Part shown: positions 1 through 9,560 of the stretch, piece by piece | How the letters are laid out: each line of letters opens with the position of its first letter | Numbering within the stretch: position 1 is the stretch's first letter | From: Neptunomonas qingdaonensis | GTDB lineage: Bacteria; Pseudomonadota; Gammaproteobacteria; Pseudomonadales; Balneatricaceae | Direction of reading: 5' to 3' | Length of the DNA: 64,000 bases | Assembly: GCF_900113275.1 (NCBI RefSeq) | Contig: NZ_FOOU01000011.1 | Span: 1 to 64,000, forward strand | The notes under the pieces: model-generated | Told to the model about the DNA's origin: nothing | Seen by the model: only the letters and a program-made list of their open reading frames with translations | The model's database searches: none | Made by a program: the position numbers and the translations under genes

Positions 1-1
1 T

Positions 2-94
2 AATGTGGTATGCATTGCACTGGCGAACAAGTTGTCGCGGATAGCCTATGCTGTTTTAAGTAAGAATGAGCCTTATCAGGCACAACAGGTTTAA
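2..94 (+). mobile_element. 3' end of an IS110-family transposase gene (cut by window edge)
   Basis: An open frame enters from the window start and stops with TAA at 92-94. The 30 visible residues include ALANKLSRIAYAVL, the usual C-terminal helix of IS110/IS1111 transposases, which are DEDD-type enzymes that move insertion sequences through a circular intermediate. The rest of the gene lies outside the window, so it is not possible to say whether it is intact. Family assignment rests on this short tail only. Confidence 0.6.
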
Positions 95-432
95 TCGGGT
101 TTGCAATAATAGAGCGTGATGATGAAAACGGTTGACCGTCCGGGTGGCAAACCTGTCATAAAAAACAGCTGTGAAAAGCTGCCGGCTTTTTAAGGGCTAT
201 CTGGCGCGGATGCTCATCGTGGAGCGGGAATAACACATTCCTAATTAAAGACTCCGAATACATTAGCGCAAAACCACCTCATGATCACAAATCTGTGTTG
301 CAATCATGAGGGGAACCATACATTTTTATGCTTGGAATTCCTGATGCCTGAATCGCCACTAGTTCTATCGACACTTTCCCGCCGTCTTTCAAGCGTTTAT
401 TGGCCTGAAATGCCTGATACCATATGTCAGTA
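95..432. other. Non-coding stretch after the IS110-type transposase
   Basis: No convincing gene. It probably holds the downstream end of the IS element. A 9-bp inverted repeat (CCTCATGAT at 277-285, ATCATGAGG at 303-311) encloses a second near-palindrome at 286-297, giving a stable-looking hairpin that could be a terminator or an element end. Confidence 0.4.
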
Positions 433-675
433 AGTCTGTGTCACCGCAGTTGTCGAGTAGAATCGTGGCAGGGGAGGAGAGACCCGTCAGCGCCGCGCTT
501 TTCTCTTCGCCGCACTTCCGACAGCCACCCCGGCGCCAGGGGCTTGAGATGACGCATCACACACTACCGCACCACCCTCCGCACCGTGACACGCCAGCAA
601 GGGACACCCCCCAACAGGGCATCGTCCAGGAAATGCGCCTGTTCTCACCGACCGGCGCGCTTGTATTTAACCAAA
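433..675 (+). repeat. Module-edge repeat copy R1 (continues into the recombinase 5' region)
   Basis: Begins AGTCTGTGTCACCGCA, then carries a GACCCGTCAGCGCCGCG block and GGGGCTTGAGATGAC. It stays alignable with copy R2 (2383-2660) through to TGTATTTAACCAAA. Shorter related copies occur at 21440 and 24417. This copy leads directly into the recombinase gene. Confidence 0.7.
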
Positions 676-1239
676 GCCGAGCGCCACGCTTACTTACGCG
701 CGGTCCAGGACGAGTCGCCCGCGCGGGCCCTGTTTTGCCAGCTGCTGCACGATACCGGCTGCCGTCCTTCGGAAGCACGCGAAACCAGCGCCCAACGGGT
801 ATTATGGAGCGAAGGCCTCATCGTCTTCCGGACCTTCAAAAAACGCCGTCACGACCGGCGGGGGCGTGAAAAATTGCCCGAATATCGGGCGGTACCGGTC
901 TCGTGGCCTTTACTGAAGAGACTGGATCGCGTCTTTGGGATTCGTCGGTTGCAAAAAGACCCGGACACGTTACACACGCCGCTCTGGACGATGAGCCGTT
1001 CCACCGCCTATCGTCTGGTCAAGAGGGTAATGGCCCGCGCCGGTATTCACGGAGATCAAGCGACCGGCAAAGGGCTGCGTCATGCTTATGGGGTCGCCAT
1101 GATGACAGCCGCGAGACCGGTCCCGATTCACTTGTTGGCTAAAGCGATGGGGCACAGTTCAACCAAGACCACCGAGGTGTATTTACGCGCAACAGGTGAC
1201 GAGGAACGGAATTTATTTTTAGCGGCCTGGGATGAATAG
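586..1239 (+). pseudogene. Tyrosine recombinase (integrase), 5' end frameshifted
   Basis: The catalytic half of a phage-type tyrosine recombinase, an enzyme that integrates or excises mobile DNA. Visible active-site boxes are GCRPSEA (first arginine), KGLRHAYG (box II, in the KGLRH form found in a subset of these enzymes), GHSS and the nucleophile tyrosine in TTEVYLRA. Residues before LYLTKAERHAYL read as non-homologous low-complexity sequence. In the neighbouring frame, bases 616-660 encode QGIVQEMRLFSPTGA, which matches QAIVKEIRLFSPTGA of copy R2 at 2598. In R2 that phrase runs straight into RLYLTK, because R1 is two bases shorter at this point. The gene therefore appears broken by a 2-bp deletion. 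A shortened catalytic-domain protein starting inside is possible but unproven. Confidence 0.7.
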
Positions 1240-1282
1240 TGGATAGAGACTTCAAGCCCCTGAAATCATATCGAAACCGGCA

Positions 1283-1795
1283 TTAAGGGTCTGCTGATAA
1301 TGTTATGCAATGTTGAATCGGTATATAAAGCAGTTCGCCTTGATCTGATGCTGCATCGATGAATCCATATTTTTTATAGAAGTCGATCGCTTGATGCTTA
1401 GGATCAACAAACAGCCCAATGACAGCGGCAGGGTTATCAGCATTAGCCGTCATGGCGGTTTTATTAATTACATCTAATAACATTTGTTCCCCGAACTTAT
1501 TACCACGAGAGTCTACGTGTACAGCCATACGCGTCAACTTGAGTGCAGGCGCGGGGTGAGGATAGTTTTTCAGCGGCGAAAAGCCTTGAGGGGCGCTTAC
1601 GCTGGCATAAGCAAGCGTATAGAAACCAATAATCCTAGATGGATTATCGGTTTCTATTAAGACAAAGGTTTTTGTCAGTGAGCGACTACTCGACTGGTTA
1701 GCCTGTTTGGATATAAATTTATTTAATGCTTCTACGCCACAATCAAAACCATTACGGTCATGTTTTTTAGGATTGAGTATTTCCGTGACTAGCAT
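1283..1795 (-). CDS. GNAT-family acetyltransferase toxin (AtaT/TacT-like)
   Basis: A 170-residue GCN5-related N-acetyltransferase. Relatives of this size paired with DUF1778 antitoxins acetylate the amino group of charged tRNAs and stop translation. Visible marks are the acetyl-CoA loop RGNKFGEQML after the strand LTRMAVHV, and the C-terminal FYKKYGF that normally contains the catalytic tyrosine. The N-terminus LNPKKHDRNGFDCG is typical of the group. The start is placed at 1795 (MLVTEIL) rather than 1834, because the family begins there and the longer version would run deep into the antitoxin gene. It overlaps the upstream antitoxin by about 29 bases, as expected for a coupled toxin-antitoxin pair. 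Toxicity is inferred from family and context. Confidence 0.88.
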   Translation of the reverse strand: MLVTEILNPKKHDRNGFDCGVEALNKFISKQANQSSSRSLTKTFVLIETDNPSRIIGFYTLAYASVSAPQGFSPLKNYPHPAPALKLTRMAVHVDSRGNKFGEQMLLDVINKTAMTANADNPAAVIGLFVDPKHQAIDFYKKYGFIDAASDQGELLYIPIQHCITLSADP

Positions 1796-2078
1796 ATTTA
1801 AATCCACCTTGCTTTTTAAAGCGTTGTGCTGCACTTAGTAGTGCATCGTTAATAGGTGGCGGATTATCCAGTGCATAAAAAACAGCTTCTGCCCCAGCGA
1901 GCGTGAGACGAATATTTTTTTCACTCTCAACGATTGCACGAGCTTTGGCTGTAACAGCTTCGACAATAAATTGAGAGAGTGTAGCGCCGGATAGGTCCGC
2001 AGCATTTTTTACAAATTCCTGAACATCCTGCGGAACACGCGCTACAAGCCGTGTATCTTTTGGTGCTACTGTGGTCAT
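1767..2078 (-). CDS. DUF1778 antitoxin (AtaR-like, ribbon-helix-helix)
   Basis: A 103-residue protein whose N-terminal part (DTRLVARVPQDVQEFVKNAA, about residues 8-27) is the ribbon-helix-helix DNA-binding motif of DUF1778 antitoxins. It is followed by the helical LSQFIVEAVTAKA segment and a C-terminal tail (DALLSAAQRFKKQGG) that normally wraps around the GNAT toxin. It lies upstream of the toxin and overlaps it, so both would be made from one transcript. Members of this family repress their own promoter. A palindromic inverted repeat upstream at 2170-2222 is a candidate operator. Such pairs are common stabilising cargo of genomic islands. Confidence 0.9.
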   Translation of the reverse strand: MTTVAPKDTRLVARVPQDVQEFVKNAADLSGATLSQFIVEAVTAKARAIVESEKNIRLTLAGAEAVFYALDNPPPINDALLSAAQRFKKQGGFKYASHGNTQS

Positions 2079-2169
2079 TGTGGTCTTCCTCTTGGTTCTT
2101 TCTTCTAGTTTTACGCCATCAGTGGCGAACGCTGAGTTTCATCTTTTGAGATGACACATCTAGTGTTGT

Positions 2170-2222
2170 TGCCATTATGGCATACAATAGTTTGTTCTGC
2201 CAATACGTATGTCATAACGGCA
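2170..2222. promoter_or_regulatory. Possible operator: paired 15-bp inverted repeat upstream of the toxin-antitoxin pair
   Basis: TGCCATTATGGCATA (2170-2184) and TATGTCATAACGGCA (2208-2222) are inverted copies with two mismatches. The left copy is itself nearly palindromic (TGCCA-TTA-TGGCA). Distance to the antitoxin start is about 90 bases. The layout fits a ribbon-helix-helix autoregulatory site, but binding is inferred. Confidence 0.4.
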
Positions 2223-2382
2223 CACGCCGGCAGTTTCGGTTCAGAAACACTCGTCTTGGATTTGTCTGTTAATGGGAGCTTAGGGTCATGGGCTAGGCTT
2301 ATAGGTCCCTCAATTCTCGGGGGATATCAAAAGAAGGGGGGAGTACAATTATTCGGACATAGATATATGAGCTATTCACTCC

Positions 2383-2660
2383 GGCCAGATGATCCCTCTC
2401 TGCTATGAAACACACTGCCGAGAGTCTGTGTCACCGCATGGGTCGCGGCACTGTGCGGCCTGGACGGAGCGACCCGTCAGCGCCGCGGTGATCGCTGCGT
2501 CACCTCGATCACCACCCAGGCGCGAGGGGCTTGAGATGACATATCAAACACTACCTCACCATCCGCACCGTGACACGCCAACCAGGGCCTCCCCCTACAG
2601 GCCATCGTCAAGGAAATTCGCCTGTTCTCGCCGACCGGCGCTCGTTTGTATTTAACCAAA
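2383..2660 (+). repeat. Module-edge repeat copy R2
   Basis: Copy of R1 preceded by a segment shared with R3 (a CTCTGCTATG block about 30 bases ahead of AGTCTGTGTCACCGCATG). The core starts at 2423. Homology to R1 runs to TGTATTTAACCAAA at 2660, where the two sequences part abruptly. Confidence 0.7.
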
Positions 2661-2825
2661 CGATGGCGCGACAACTATGCTGGCATAGAGGGCAAAGAAA
2701 AATACTTAGCTGAGTACAAACAAAAAGGTCATGTGTCTGCTATTGTTTCCTATGATTATGTGGTTTTTACGGAAATAAACTTACCATTATCATCAGGTTA
2801 CTACTTATTTTTGTTCAACCACTAG
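2574..2825 (+). pseudogene. Recombinase 5' fragment fused to an unrelated tail
   Basis: An open frame without an ATG runs from 2574 to TAG at 2823-2825. Its first part, QAIVKEIRLFSPTGARLYLT, is the intact version of the N-terminal segment broken in the recombinase at 586. After the lysine codon near 2658 the sequence changes to KRWRDNYAGIEGKEKYLAEY and a hydrophobic end, with no recombinase similarity. The catalytic domain is missing. The abrupt switch suggests that other DNA was joined here, just ahead of the seven-gene operon. Confidence 0.5.
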
Positions 2826-2859
2826 TGCCGTTTTTATTATCTGAATACAGGGTTTTTAC

Positions 2860-4473
2860 ATGGAGTTTTCAAAGCAACTTGCTCTCAATATCCGAGCTGG
2901 TGCACCAATCATTCAGGTCATTAGCCATGATACATTAAGAATTCGCGCTGAAATTTTACGAGCGGCAGAAGTCACTAATCGACAGGCTTTTATTTGGGAT
3001 CGTACAAATGGCCTACGAAATATGCAAAATCTAGAGCCAATACTTCCTGAAGCGACCAAGCAACCGCATGTAGTACTAAGTTGGCTCAATGGTGAGATGG
3101 AAGATGATGACGAACTATTACATCCTGTTGCTAACAGTCTTGTGCTGCTCGAAGATTTTCATCCAAATCTAATTGAATCCGAATATCAGCTAATTAATCG
3201 CTTACGCAGCTTTGCCATAGCAATGGCAGGCAGGGGTATTGAAAACACGACTATCGTTATGTCGCAACCGATCCCTTATTTACCTGTTGAGCTGGAAAAA
3301 GACGTTCAAGTATTGGAAATGCCATTACCTGGGATAAGTGAATTACGAAAATTGGCCGAGCAAGCTAAGCAGCGATTTGACGTTGAAGAGCGAGATTTTC
3401 AGCCAAGTAATGAATTGCTTAATTCGGCTCTGGGTTTGTCTACTAGCGAAGCTCAATTAGCCTTTGCCAAAGCTGCATGTGAAAAGAAACGCATTACTGA
3501 AGCAGAAATCCCGTTTATTGTGGAAGAAAAAGAGCAAATTATTCGTAAGAATGGGCATTTAGAATATTTTCATCCAACTGCGAAGCTCGACGATATTGGT
3601 GGACTAGACAATCTAAAAGCGTGGCTAAACCGACGTCGTAAAGCATTTACTCAAAATGCGAAAGATTTCGGCTTAGAATATCCACGAGGCGTGTTATTGC
3701 TTGGCTTGCCAGGTACAGGAAAAAGCCTTGCAGCAAAAGCGGTTGCCAATGCTTGGCAATTGCCACTTTTACGTTTGGATATGGGGCGAATATATGGCGG
3801 TATCGTAGGGCAATCCGAAGCCAACATGCGTCAAGCTCTGCAGCTCGCAGAAGCATTATCACCCAGTATTCTTTGGGTAGATGAGATAGAAAAGGGTTTG
3901 TCCGGTATGCAAAGCTCCGGTAGTTCAGATGGCGGTACAACTGCGAGGGTGCTTGGTAGCTTTTTGACTTGGATGCAAGAAAAAGAAAAGCCAGTGTTTG
4001 TGGTTGCAACAGCCAATAATATTTCACAACTGCCACCTGAGTTATTACGTAAAGGTCGAGTTGATGAAATATTTTTTGTTGACCTGCCAGGCTTAAACGA
4101 CCGCCAAGAGATTATTCAAATTCATTTGCGTAATCGTAACCGCGTTGATGAGTTTACTGAGCAAGAAATTGGGAAACTAGCCACAAAAAGTCAGGGCTTC
4201 ACTGGTGCGGAGTTGGAGGAGGCTATTAAAGAATCTATGTTTGTTGCCTTTGATGAAGGCGTTGATTTAACAGCAGAGCATATTAGCGGCGCTATCCTTA
4301 ATACCAGTCCTTTGTCTAAAACTATGCACGAACTTATCGATACCACAAGAAAATGGGCAAAGGGTCGTGCTGTACCTGCCAGCAGTGCAGAGCCGGAAAG
4401 GTTAGAGCTTACTAGTTCTGACGATAAACCACGCCTTAAATCTGAATTCGAAAATCCATTTATTGGAAGTTAA
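2860..4473 (+). CDS. Ycf46-like AAA+ ATPase
   Basis: A 537-residue AAA+ ATPase, first gene of a seven-gene operon. The N-terminal 200 residues (starting LALNIRAGAPIIQVIS) match the layout of Ycf46-type proteins, a cyanobacterial and plastid family with a degenerate N-terminal AAA-like part. The full AAA domain follows, with Walker A GLPGTGKS near residue 281, Walker B ILWVDEIEKG near 336, sensor-1 VVATANN and the arginine-bearing LLRKGRVDEIFFVDLPG. The C-terminal lid has FTGAELEEAIKESM. Such proteins usually form hexamers that remodel proteins. Ycf46- and Ycf35-like proteins both occur in this operon, so they may act together. It has no transmembrane segment or protease domain, so it is not FtsH. 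The substrate is unknown. Confidence 0.8.
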   Translation: MEFSKQLALNIRAGAPIIQVISHDTLRIRAEILRAAEVTNRQAFIWDRTNGLRNMQNLEPILPEATKQPHVVLSWLNGEMEDDDELLHPVANSLVLLEDFHPNLIESEYQLINRLRSFAIAMAGRGIENTTIVMSQPIPYLPVELEKDVQVLEMPLPGISELRKLAEQAKQRFDVEERDFQPSNELLNSALGLSTSEAQLAFAKAACEKKRITEAEIPFIVEEKEQIIRKNGHLEYFHPTAKLDDIGGLDNLKAWLNRRRKAFTQNAKDFGLEYPRGVLLLGLPGTGKSLAAKAVANAWQLPLLRLDMGRIYGGIVGQSEANMRQALQLAEALSPSILWVDEIEKGLSGMQSSGSSDGGTTARVLGSFLTWMQEKEKPVFVVATANNISQLPPELLRKGRVDEIFFVDLPGLNDRQEIIQIHLRNRNRVDEFTEQEIGKLATKSQGFTGAELEEAIKESMFVAFDEGVDLTAEHISGAILNTSPLSKTMHELIDTTRKWAKGRAVPASSAEPERLELTSSDDKPRLKSEFENPFIGS

Positions 4474-4476
4474 CCC

Positions 4477-7400
4477 ATGGCCAATCCATTCTTTGAAGCA
4501 CTAGCGACTAAACAGCATAGTGGAGAGGCATTGCGTGCTGCTACACGCGATGGGTTAATGCCTTTTCGACACTATATCAAAAATAGCATCAATGCTTTTC
4601 GAGACAAAGAAATTATCTGCGAGTGGCAGCCTGTAAGTAATAGCAACTACTTCATTAACTGTAAAAATAGGGTTTTTGAGCTAATACCGCTTACGACTAT
4701 GCAGCTTATATCCAGAGATCAGGATTGGTATCAGCTAGTGAGTGAAGATGACGGTACTCCATTAGACAGCGACTTTGAATCAGATACTGCTGAGCCTGTT
4801 ATCATTGGTAAAGGAAAGTATCGTCGGACTATTGATCTCAATAGTGATGATTATCGACTACGAGATAACCGGCACGAAATTCAGCTTAAAGATATTGATT
4901 CGACCGAACTCATTTCATGGCTTGGTTACCAACTTAAAATATCGCCTCTCATGCCAAACTTCACTGATAATAGTGAACTGACCATTAATGGTGTTCGGCA
5001 CGTCATCAAAAAGTACCAACAGTCATTACTGACGATTACAGGAGTGGTTGAAAGTGATGATGCCAAAATACTTGTTGATGGCCAAGCTATAGATTTCGAG
5101 ATCGTCAGCCAGTTTGAGCAGCACGCACTTAGTCCGTATTCTCATCAACAAAGCGGTAATCATTGGTTTCTGTATTGCAAAGACAAGGTGCAGGGATTGC
5201 ACGACTGTGAACTCAAGGATATTACCGAGCAAGTATTCTCTGATGTGCTGCTATCGCAATTACTGTTTAAGCATCAACCCCTGAAACCTGAACACTGGCA
5301 ACTGAGTCGGGAAGGTAAAACGCTAAAACTCTCGGCCCAAACAAGCACAGCATCTCAGCTTGCTAATATCTCTTTATTGACGCATCCAAATTTAATACTC
5401 AATATAGAAAAACAAGAAATTAAAGAAAAATGGATACAACTATTAGAATCTAATGAGGATGATGGCTCAGGTAAATCTGCACTCGATTACTTTTTTAGCG
5501 ACAATGCTGTAATTTTGGATGCTAATAAAAAAAACATGAGTGTTGCGTACCGTATCCTTAAAACTCGTAATGAAGAACGGCAATTGTTGTTGGCCGCATC
5601 ACGTCCGCCGAATAGGCAATCGGTTTATCCCAGTCACAGTCAAATAAAAGCAAAAGCCGATACTTTACAACTTAAGAGGCAGCAAGATGCCATCGACGAG
5701 TTAATACGGGCACCAAACCCATACCAAAATGGTCTAGTGTCATTATTTGTCGATAGAAAGAAACAACACTGGCCCGAATTTTTAGCTGCGCAATTAAATG
5801 AAACTCAATGGCAAGTGCTTACGGATATTGGTTTTGATGGCTGTGCTGAGCAACGTGAGTTTGTATGTAAAGCCCTCGCGGCACCTGACTTTGCTGTTTT
5901 AGACGGACCTCCCGGAACGGGTAAAACTACCGCCATTCTTGAATTAATTGTCCAGTTAGTTCGTCAAGGTAAGCGCATTTTGCTAACAGCATCTACACAT
6001 GCGGCAATAAACAATGTGCTAGAACGGATAGATAGTAATGACCTGCAAGGAGAAGTCTTTGCTCTTCGTATTGGTAGTGAAAGCACTGCGCTAGGTGTTA
6101 AACATTATCAATTTGATAATCAACTGCAAGCATTAGATTTGGAGCTAAACGCCCCACTCAGTAAGCAACTGCTGGTAGATAGTGCCAACCTGGTGTGTGG
6201 TACGACGATAGGTATCATGCGCTTATTTAATGACAACGATGTTGATATCGATAAGCATAAAGCGTCCTTTGATGTGATGATTATTGATGAATGTAGTAAA
6301 ACGCCGTTGCAAGAGTTTTTGGTTCCAGCACGCTATGCCGCCAAACACATTTTAGTAGGCGATATTCGTCAATTATCACCTTTTACTGATCGTGAGCAAA
6401 TCGTCGCTAACTTAGAAAATTTATTATTGAAACCGGGTTATAAAAACACCCCGGATACTACCCTCAATAGATCTCTGCAAGAGGCTTGTTTCTTGTTAGA
6501 AGAGTTACGTGGCGATGCACATAAGCCCTATAACAAACAGTTGATCAAAGTTGTCTCATCTTCTGTGGCTAAGGCACTGAGTGCTGAGATTAAAGTGCGA
6601 AGAATGGGGTTGCATCAGCAAGGTTTAGAGCAAGTGCTGATTGTTAGCAAGCAGTACGGTGTGGACCCCGCTCAGCTCAAATTGAATTCAATGGCACTGT
6701 GGCAACACAATCTCTGTTTTATAGAAGAAATCTGTTATCAAGAAATACAAACACTGCTCCCAGCAGACGCTATTGTTCTTGATGGAAATTGGTCAAGCCA
6801 AGCGCAGGCGTTCGCACATCAGCAACACTTTGCGCAAAAACAACACATTAAGCAAAAACAACAGAAATACGGTCACGCTAGTGAAATCCATAAAATTATT
6901 TATGAGCGGCTACAAACCTCCGGTTGGGCCGATGAAGTTTGTTGGCGATTGGAACGCCTTTACTGGCTCCGCTTATCGCAAGGATTTGTTAAGAAGACAA
7001 AAAATTATAAAACTACCGTTGAGCGCTTGATACCTAAATCTGAGCAAGTCGAAGGTAGGGTATTCTCATTGCAGAATATTGCGTTCCCCTCTGTGTTAGA
7101 AGCGTTAGCGGGTTCCGGTATAGAAAAGCGGAAAAACGACACTCCCAATACGATTAACCAGGGTTTTGACGACAGGGAAAAAACGGCTCGACATACTACC
7201 TTGACCTATCAGCATCGGATGCATCCAGATATTTCACGTTTTCCTAGCCAACAGTTTTATGGAGGTAACTCACTAAAAGATGGCAACCGCGTTGAAGCTA
7301 AGCGGCTATGGCAATACAACCGCTATTCAAACCATAACATTTGGTTAGATGTTCAGGGTAATCAATCAAAAGCGCGAGTGCAGGGTAATCACAACACAGC

Positions 7401-7839
7401 TGAAATCAATGCTGTTATAGAAGAGCTACAGGCGTTTTGCGACTGGGCTAAAGACAAAAAAAATTGTGACAACGAATCTTATAGTGTGGCTATCTTGACC
7501 TTTTACAAAGGGCAAGAAAAAGGGTTAAGGGAAGCCCTTAAAAAACTTCCGGGCAATCAAAGCCACTATGCTCGTTTTGAGTATTTAGGCGTCAGTATCA
7601 AACTGGCCACAGTCGATTACTTCCAAGGTCAAGAGGCGGACCTTGTGATGTTATCGATGGTAAACAACCAGCGCGATGGTTTTTTGGACTCACCCAATCG
7701 GCTTAATGTGGCTATTACTCGAGCGAGATACCAGCTAGTAATAATCGGTTGCCATCATTATTTTGCTGAAAAATCAAAAACAGATGAGCTACATAAATTG
7801 GCTGCTGGAAGTGCAGTGATGAAAGGGACATTAAAATGA
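4477..7839 (+). CDS. Upf1/Dna2-like superfamily 1 helicase
   Basis: A 1120-residue protein with an SF1B helicase core in its C-terminal two thirds. It shows Walker A GPPGTGKTT near residue 477, motif Ia LLTASTHAAINNVLERI, motif II IIDECSK near 602 and motif III LVGDIRQLSPF. Also present are the Upf1-type YQHRMHPDISRFPSQQFY near 911 and motifs V/VI VDYFQGQEADLVMLS and NVAITRARYQLVIIG. The first 400 residues have no domain that I recognise, and a long insertion separates motifs III and IV. It starts three bases after the AAA+ gene and ends in an ATGA overlap with the next gene. It probably unwinds or translocates on nucleic acid. Whether on DNA or RNA cannot be told from sequence. Confidence 0.87.
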   Translation: MANPFFEALATKQHSGEALRAATRDGLMPFRHYIKNSINAFRDKEIICEWQPVSNSNYFINCKNRVFELIPLTTMQLISRDQDWYQLVSEDDGTPLDSDFESDTAEPVIIGKGKYRRTIDLNSDDYRLRDNRHEIQLKDIDSTELISWLGYQLKISPLMPNFTDNSELTINGVRHVIKKYQQSLLTITGVVESDDAKILVDGQAIDFEIVSQFEQHALSPYSHQQSGNHWFLYCKDKVQGLHDCELKDITEQVFSDVLLSQLLFKHQPLKPEHWQLSREGKTLKLSAQTSTASQLANISLLTHPNLILNIEKQEIKEKWIQLLESNEDDGSGKSALDYFFSDNAVILDANKKNMSVAYRILKTRNEERQLLLAASRPPNRQSVYPSHSQIKAKADTLQLKRQQDAIDELIRAPNPYQNGLVSLFVDRKKQHWPEFLAAQLNETQWQVLTDIGFDGCAEQREFVCKALAAPDFAVLDGPPGTGKTTAILELIVQLVRQGKRILLTASTHAAINNVLERIDSNDLQGEVFALRIGSESTALGVKHYQFDNQLQALDLELNAPLSKQLLVDSANLVCGTTIGIMRLFNDNDVDIDKHKASFDVMIIDECSKTPLQEFLVPARYAAKHILVGDIRQLSPFTDREQIVANLENLLLKPGYKNTPDTTLNRSLQEACFLLEELRGDAHKPYNKQLIKVVSSSVAKALSAEIKVRRMGLHQQGLEQVLIVSKQYGVDPAQLKLNSMALWQHNLCFIEEICYQEIQTLLPADAIVLDGNWSSQAQAFAHQQHFAQKQHIKQKQQKYGHASEIHKIIYERLQTSGWADEVCWRLERLYWLRLSQGFVKKTKNYKTTVERLIPKSEQVEGRVFSLQNIAFPSVLEALAGSGIEKRKNDTPNTINQGFDDREKTARHTTLTYQHRMHPDISRFPSQQFYGGNSLKDGNRVEAKRLWQYNRYSNHNIWLDVQGNQSKARVQGNHNTAEINAVIEELQAFCDWAKDKKNCDNESYSVAILTFYKGQEKGLREALKKLPGNQSHYARFEYLGVSIKLATVDYFQGQEADLVMLSMVNNQRDGFLDSPNRLNVAITRARYQLVIIGCHHYFAEKSKTDELHKLAAGSAVMKGTLK

Positions 7840-9560
7840 AGAAGGACGCAGTCAAAAGTTTGGGTGACTTCAAAATATCAATCGGAGAACAGCATCGCCT
7901 CTCTGAAAGAAAAACAGCTGGTAGCGAAAAGACGAAAACGCCTGAACAGATCCCTAAACAGAAAAACAAGTCTGTGCTTCTTGATAATCGTGATTATTTA
8001 GTTCTTAGCAGGCCTCTATTGCTTACTTGTTACCCCGTCATTGCCACGTTGAAAGTCATGCAGGACAGGCCAGATATTGCGATGTTATTAAAACAAGAGG
8101 AGCCTCAACTACCGCCACGATTATCGGCATACTTGAAGAAATTAGATGTAATTTCAGAAGAGGGTGAGTTGACGGAATTAGGCCGACAGGTCATTACAAC
8201 AAAGCAACTACCTACTATTGAGCGTGGTCTGTACCACATTTGGTATTGTCACGAAGATCCGCTCATTGCTGATAGACCGTTGCTTATCCAGCGTATCAAT
8301 GCCTTTTCGTCAAACACTACGCTGGATAGGTATAAAATTTTGCATAATAAAGAAGATGTCCACCGTCTTAGATATGTTTGTAAGGAACAATTCAGCTGCA
8401 AAGCTTATAACGGTCTCAGCCAACAACAGGATGATCTTGTTGGGGAAATATTAGATGTTGAGGTGGTATGTCAGCACATCAACAAAAGCCAAGCGACATT
8501 AATCTGGGGGTTAAGTGATAGATGCAGCGACATCTCAATCAATGGACAGTTGAGTATTCAACAACAAAGCAAAAATCAACGGAACAGTGTTGCAAATATT
8601 GAATGTACATTGAAACTTACATTCTCCGCTAGAGCTGAGCAGAATACCCATTTGAAAAAAGTGGTCGCGTCTGTCCTGAACGGTGAATGGAATGAAAAAA
8701 CCAAGTTGCTGCAACTGCCTTTGCAAGATTTAATTAATAACTATAACAGCTTGGATCAATTTACCCTTTCTGAGCTACCTACTAGCGAACTTGCCACTCA
8801 AACGCTCGGTAAGTTCAGTGTTAAACAGGTTTCAAAATTAGCAATACAGCCGTTACAAGGAACTGAAATCTATTGGCAGGAGGCATGGGTAAAGCACTTT
8901 TACGATCATGACCATGTGACGCCTTTGGATGCAGATAGCGCTCAACAACGCTGGCTGAAAAACAAAGCTGTTATTGATTATGATATTGCGCCACTCACCC
9001 AGCACAGCATTCTGCAATTATTACAAAAAAATGGTAAAACCAGGGCTTTTTGGCATGCTGCAGCCAGCATTGACCTAGTGCCAGATCAGGCGAAAGGTTC
9101 AGCGCTACCATTACATTTATCTGAAGGCGACTGCTTTAGCTTCACCGACGTGGTATCGCATTTAACGGGTGGCGAAAGTATTGAACGGCTGATCATTTCT
9201 GATCGTTATTATCAAACGAACTTGCAAAAGCGTTTGTTGTTTAGGTTATTTAGTTCCACTCGCTGTGATTCAGGTGTGTTATTTACTTCAAAAAATCAGA
9301 ATAATCAGTCGCTTCCAGAGAACTGGCAGTTTGAGTTTTTTGAACACAAGCGCCCAGAAAATCATGATCGTTATTGGATATTTCAAACCGCACGAAATAT
9401 ACATGCTTGGAAGCTGAGTACAGGCTTGGATTTTGCAGAGGAAAATGCAAATGATTGGCAAGTAAAGGGCCATCCCAGCTTTACCCCTATCGTGAAGTCT
9501 AATCTTCCTGAATATCTGAAAGTATTTATTGAGACTTTTTCTGAGGAGGCTGCACTATGA
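7836..9560 (+). CDS. Unrecognised 574-aa protein of the Ycf46-helicase operon
   Basis: I do not recognise this protein. After a basic, low-complexity N-terminus of about 45 residues there is a helix-turn-helix-like stretch around residues 85-130 (LPPRLSAYLKKLDVISEEGE, then LTELGRQVI), like a winged-helix domain. The middle is beta-rich and the end acidic. There is no signal peptide, membrane segment or catalytic signature. It is joined by ATGA overlaps to the helicase before it and the next gene after it, so it is almost certainly co-translated and part of the same machine. A recognition or adaptor role is a guess. Confidence 0.75.
   Translation: MKKDAVKSLGDFKISIGEQHRLSERKTAGSEKTKTPEQIPKQKNKSVLLDNRDYLVLSRPLLLTCYPVIATLKVMQDRPDIAMLLKQEEPQLPPRLSAYLKKLDVISEEGELTELGRQVITTKQLPTIERGLYHIWYCHEDPLIADRPLLIQRINAFSSNTTLDRYKILHNKEDVHRLRYVCKEQFSCKAYNGLSQQQDDLVGEILDVEVVCQHINKSQATLIWGLSDRCSDISINGQLSIQQQSKNQRNSVANIECTLKLTFSARAEQNTHLKKVVASVLNGEWNEKTKLLQLPLQDLINNYNSLDQFTLSELPTSELATQTLGKFSVKQVSKLAIQPLQGTEIYWQEAWVKHFYDHDHVTPLDADSAQQRWLKNKAVIDYDIAPLTQHSILQLLQKNGKTRAFWHAAASIDLVPDQAKGSALPLHLSEGDCFSFTDVVSHLTGGESIERLIISDRYYQTNLQKRLLFRLFSSTRCDSGVLFTSKNQNNQSLPENWQFEFFEHKRPENHDRYWIFQTARNIHAWKLSTGLDFAEENANDWQVKGHPSFTPIVKSNLPEYLKVFIETFSEEAAL

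Noticed and set aside
2151-2408. An 85-codon plus-strand frame between the antitoxin and repeat R2.
   Set aside because: No ribosome-binding site or family; it overlaps the candidate operator and the repeat.
2860-4473. FtsH or a proteasome-type ATPase.
   Set aside because: It has no membrane segment and no metalloprotease motif, and the N-terminus fits Ycf46-like proteins better.
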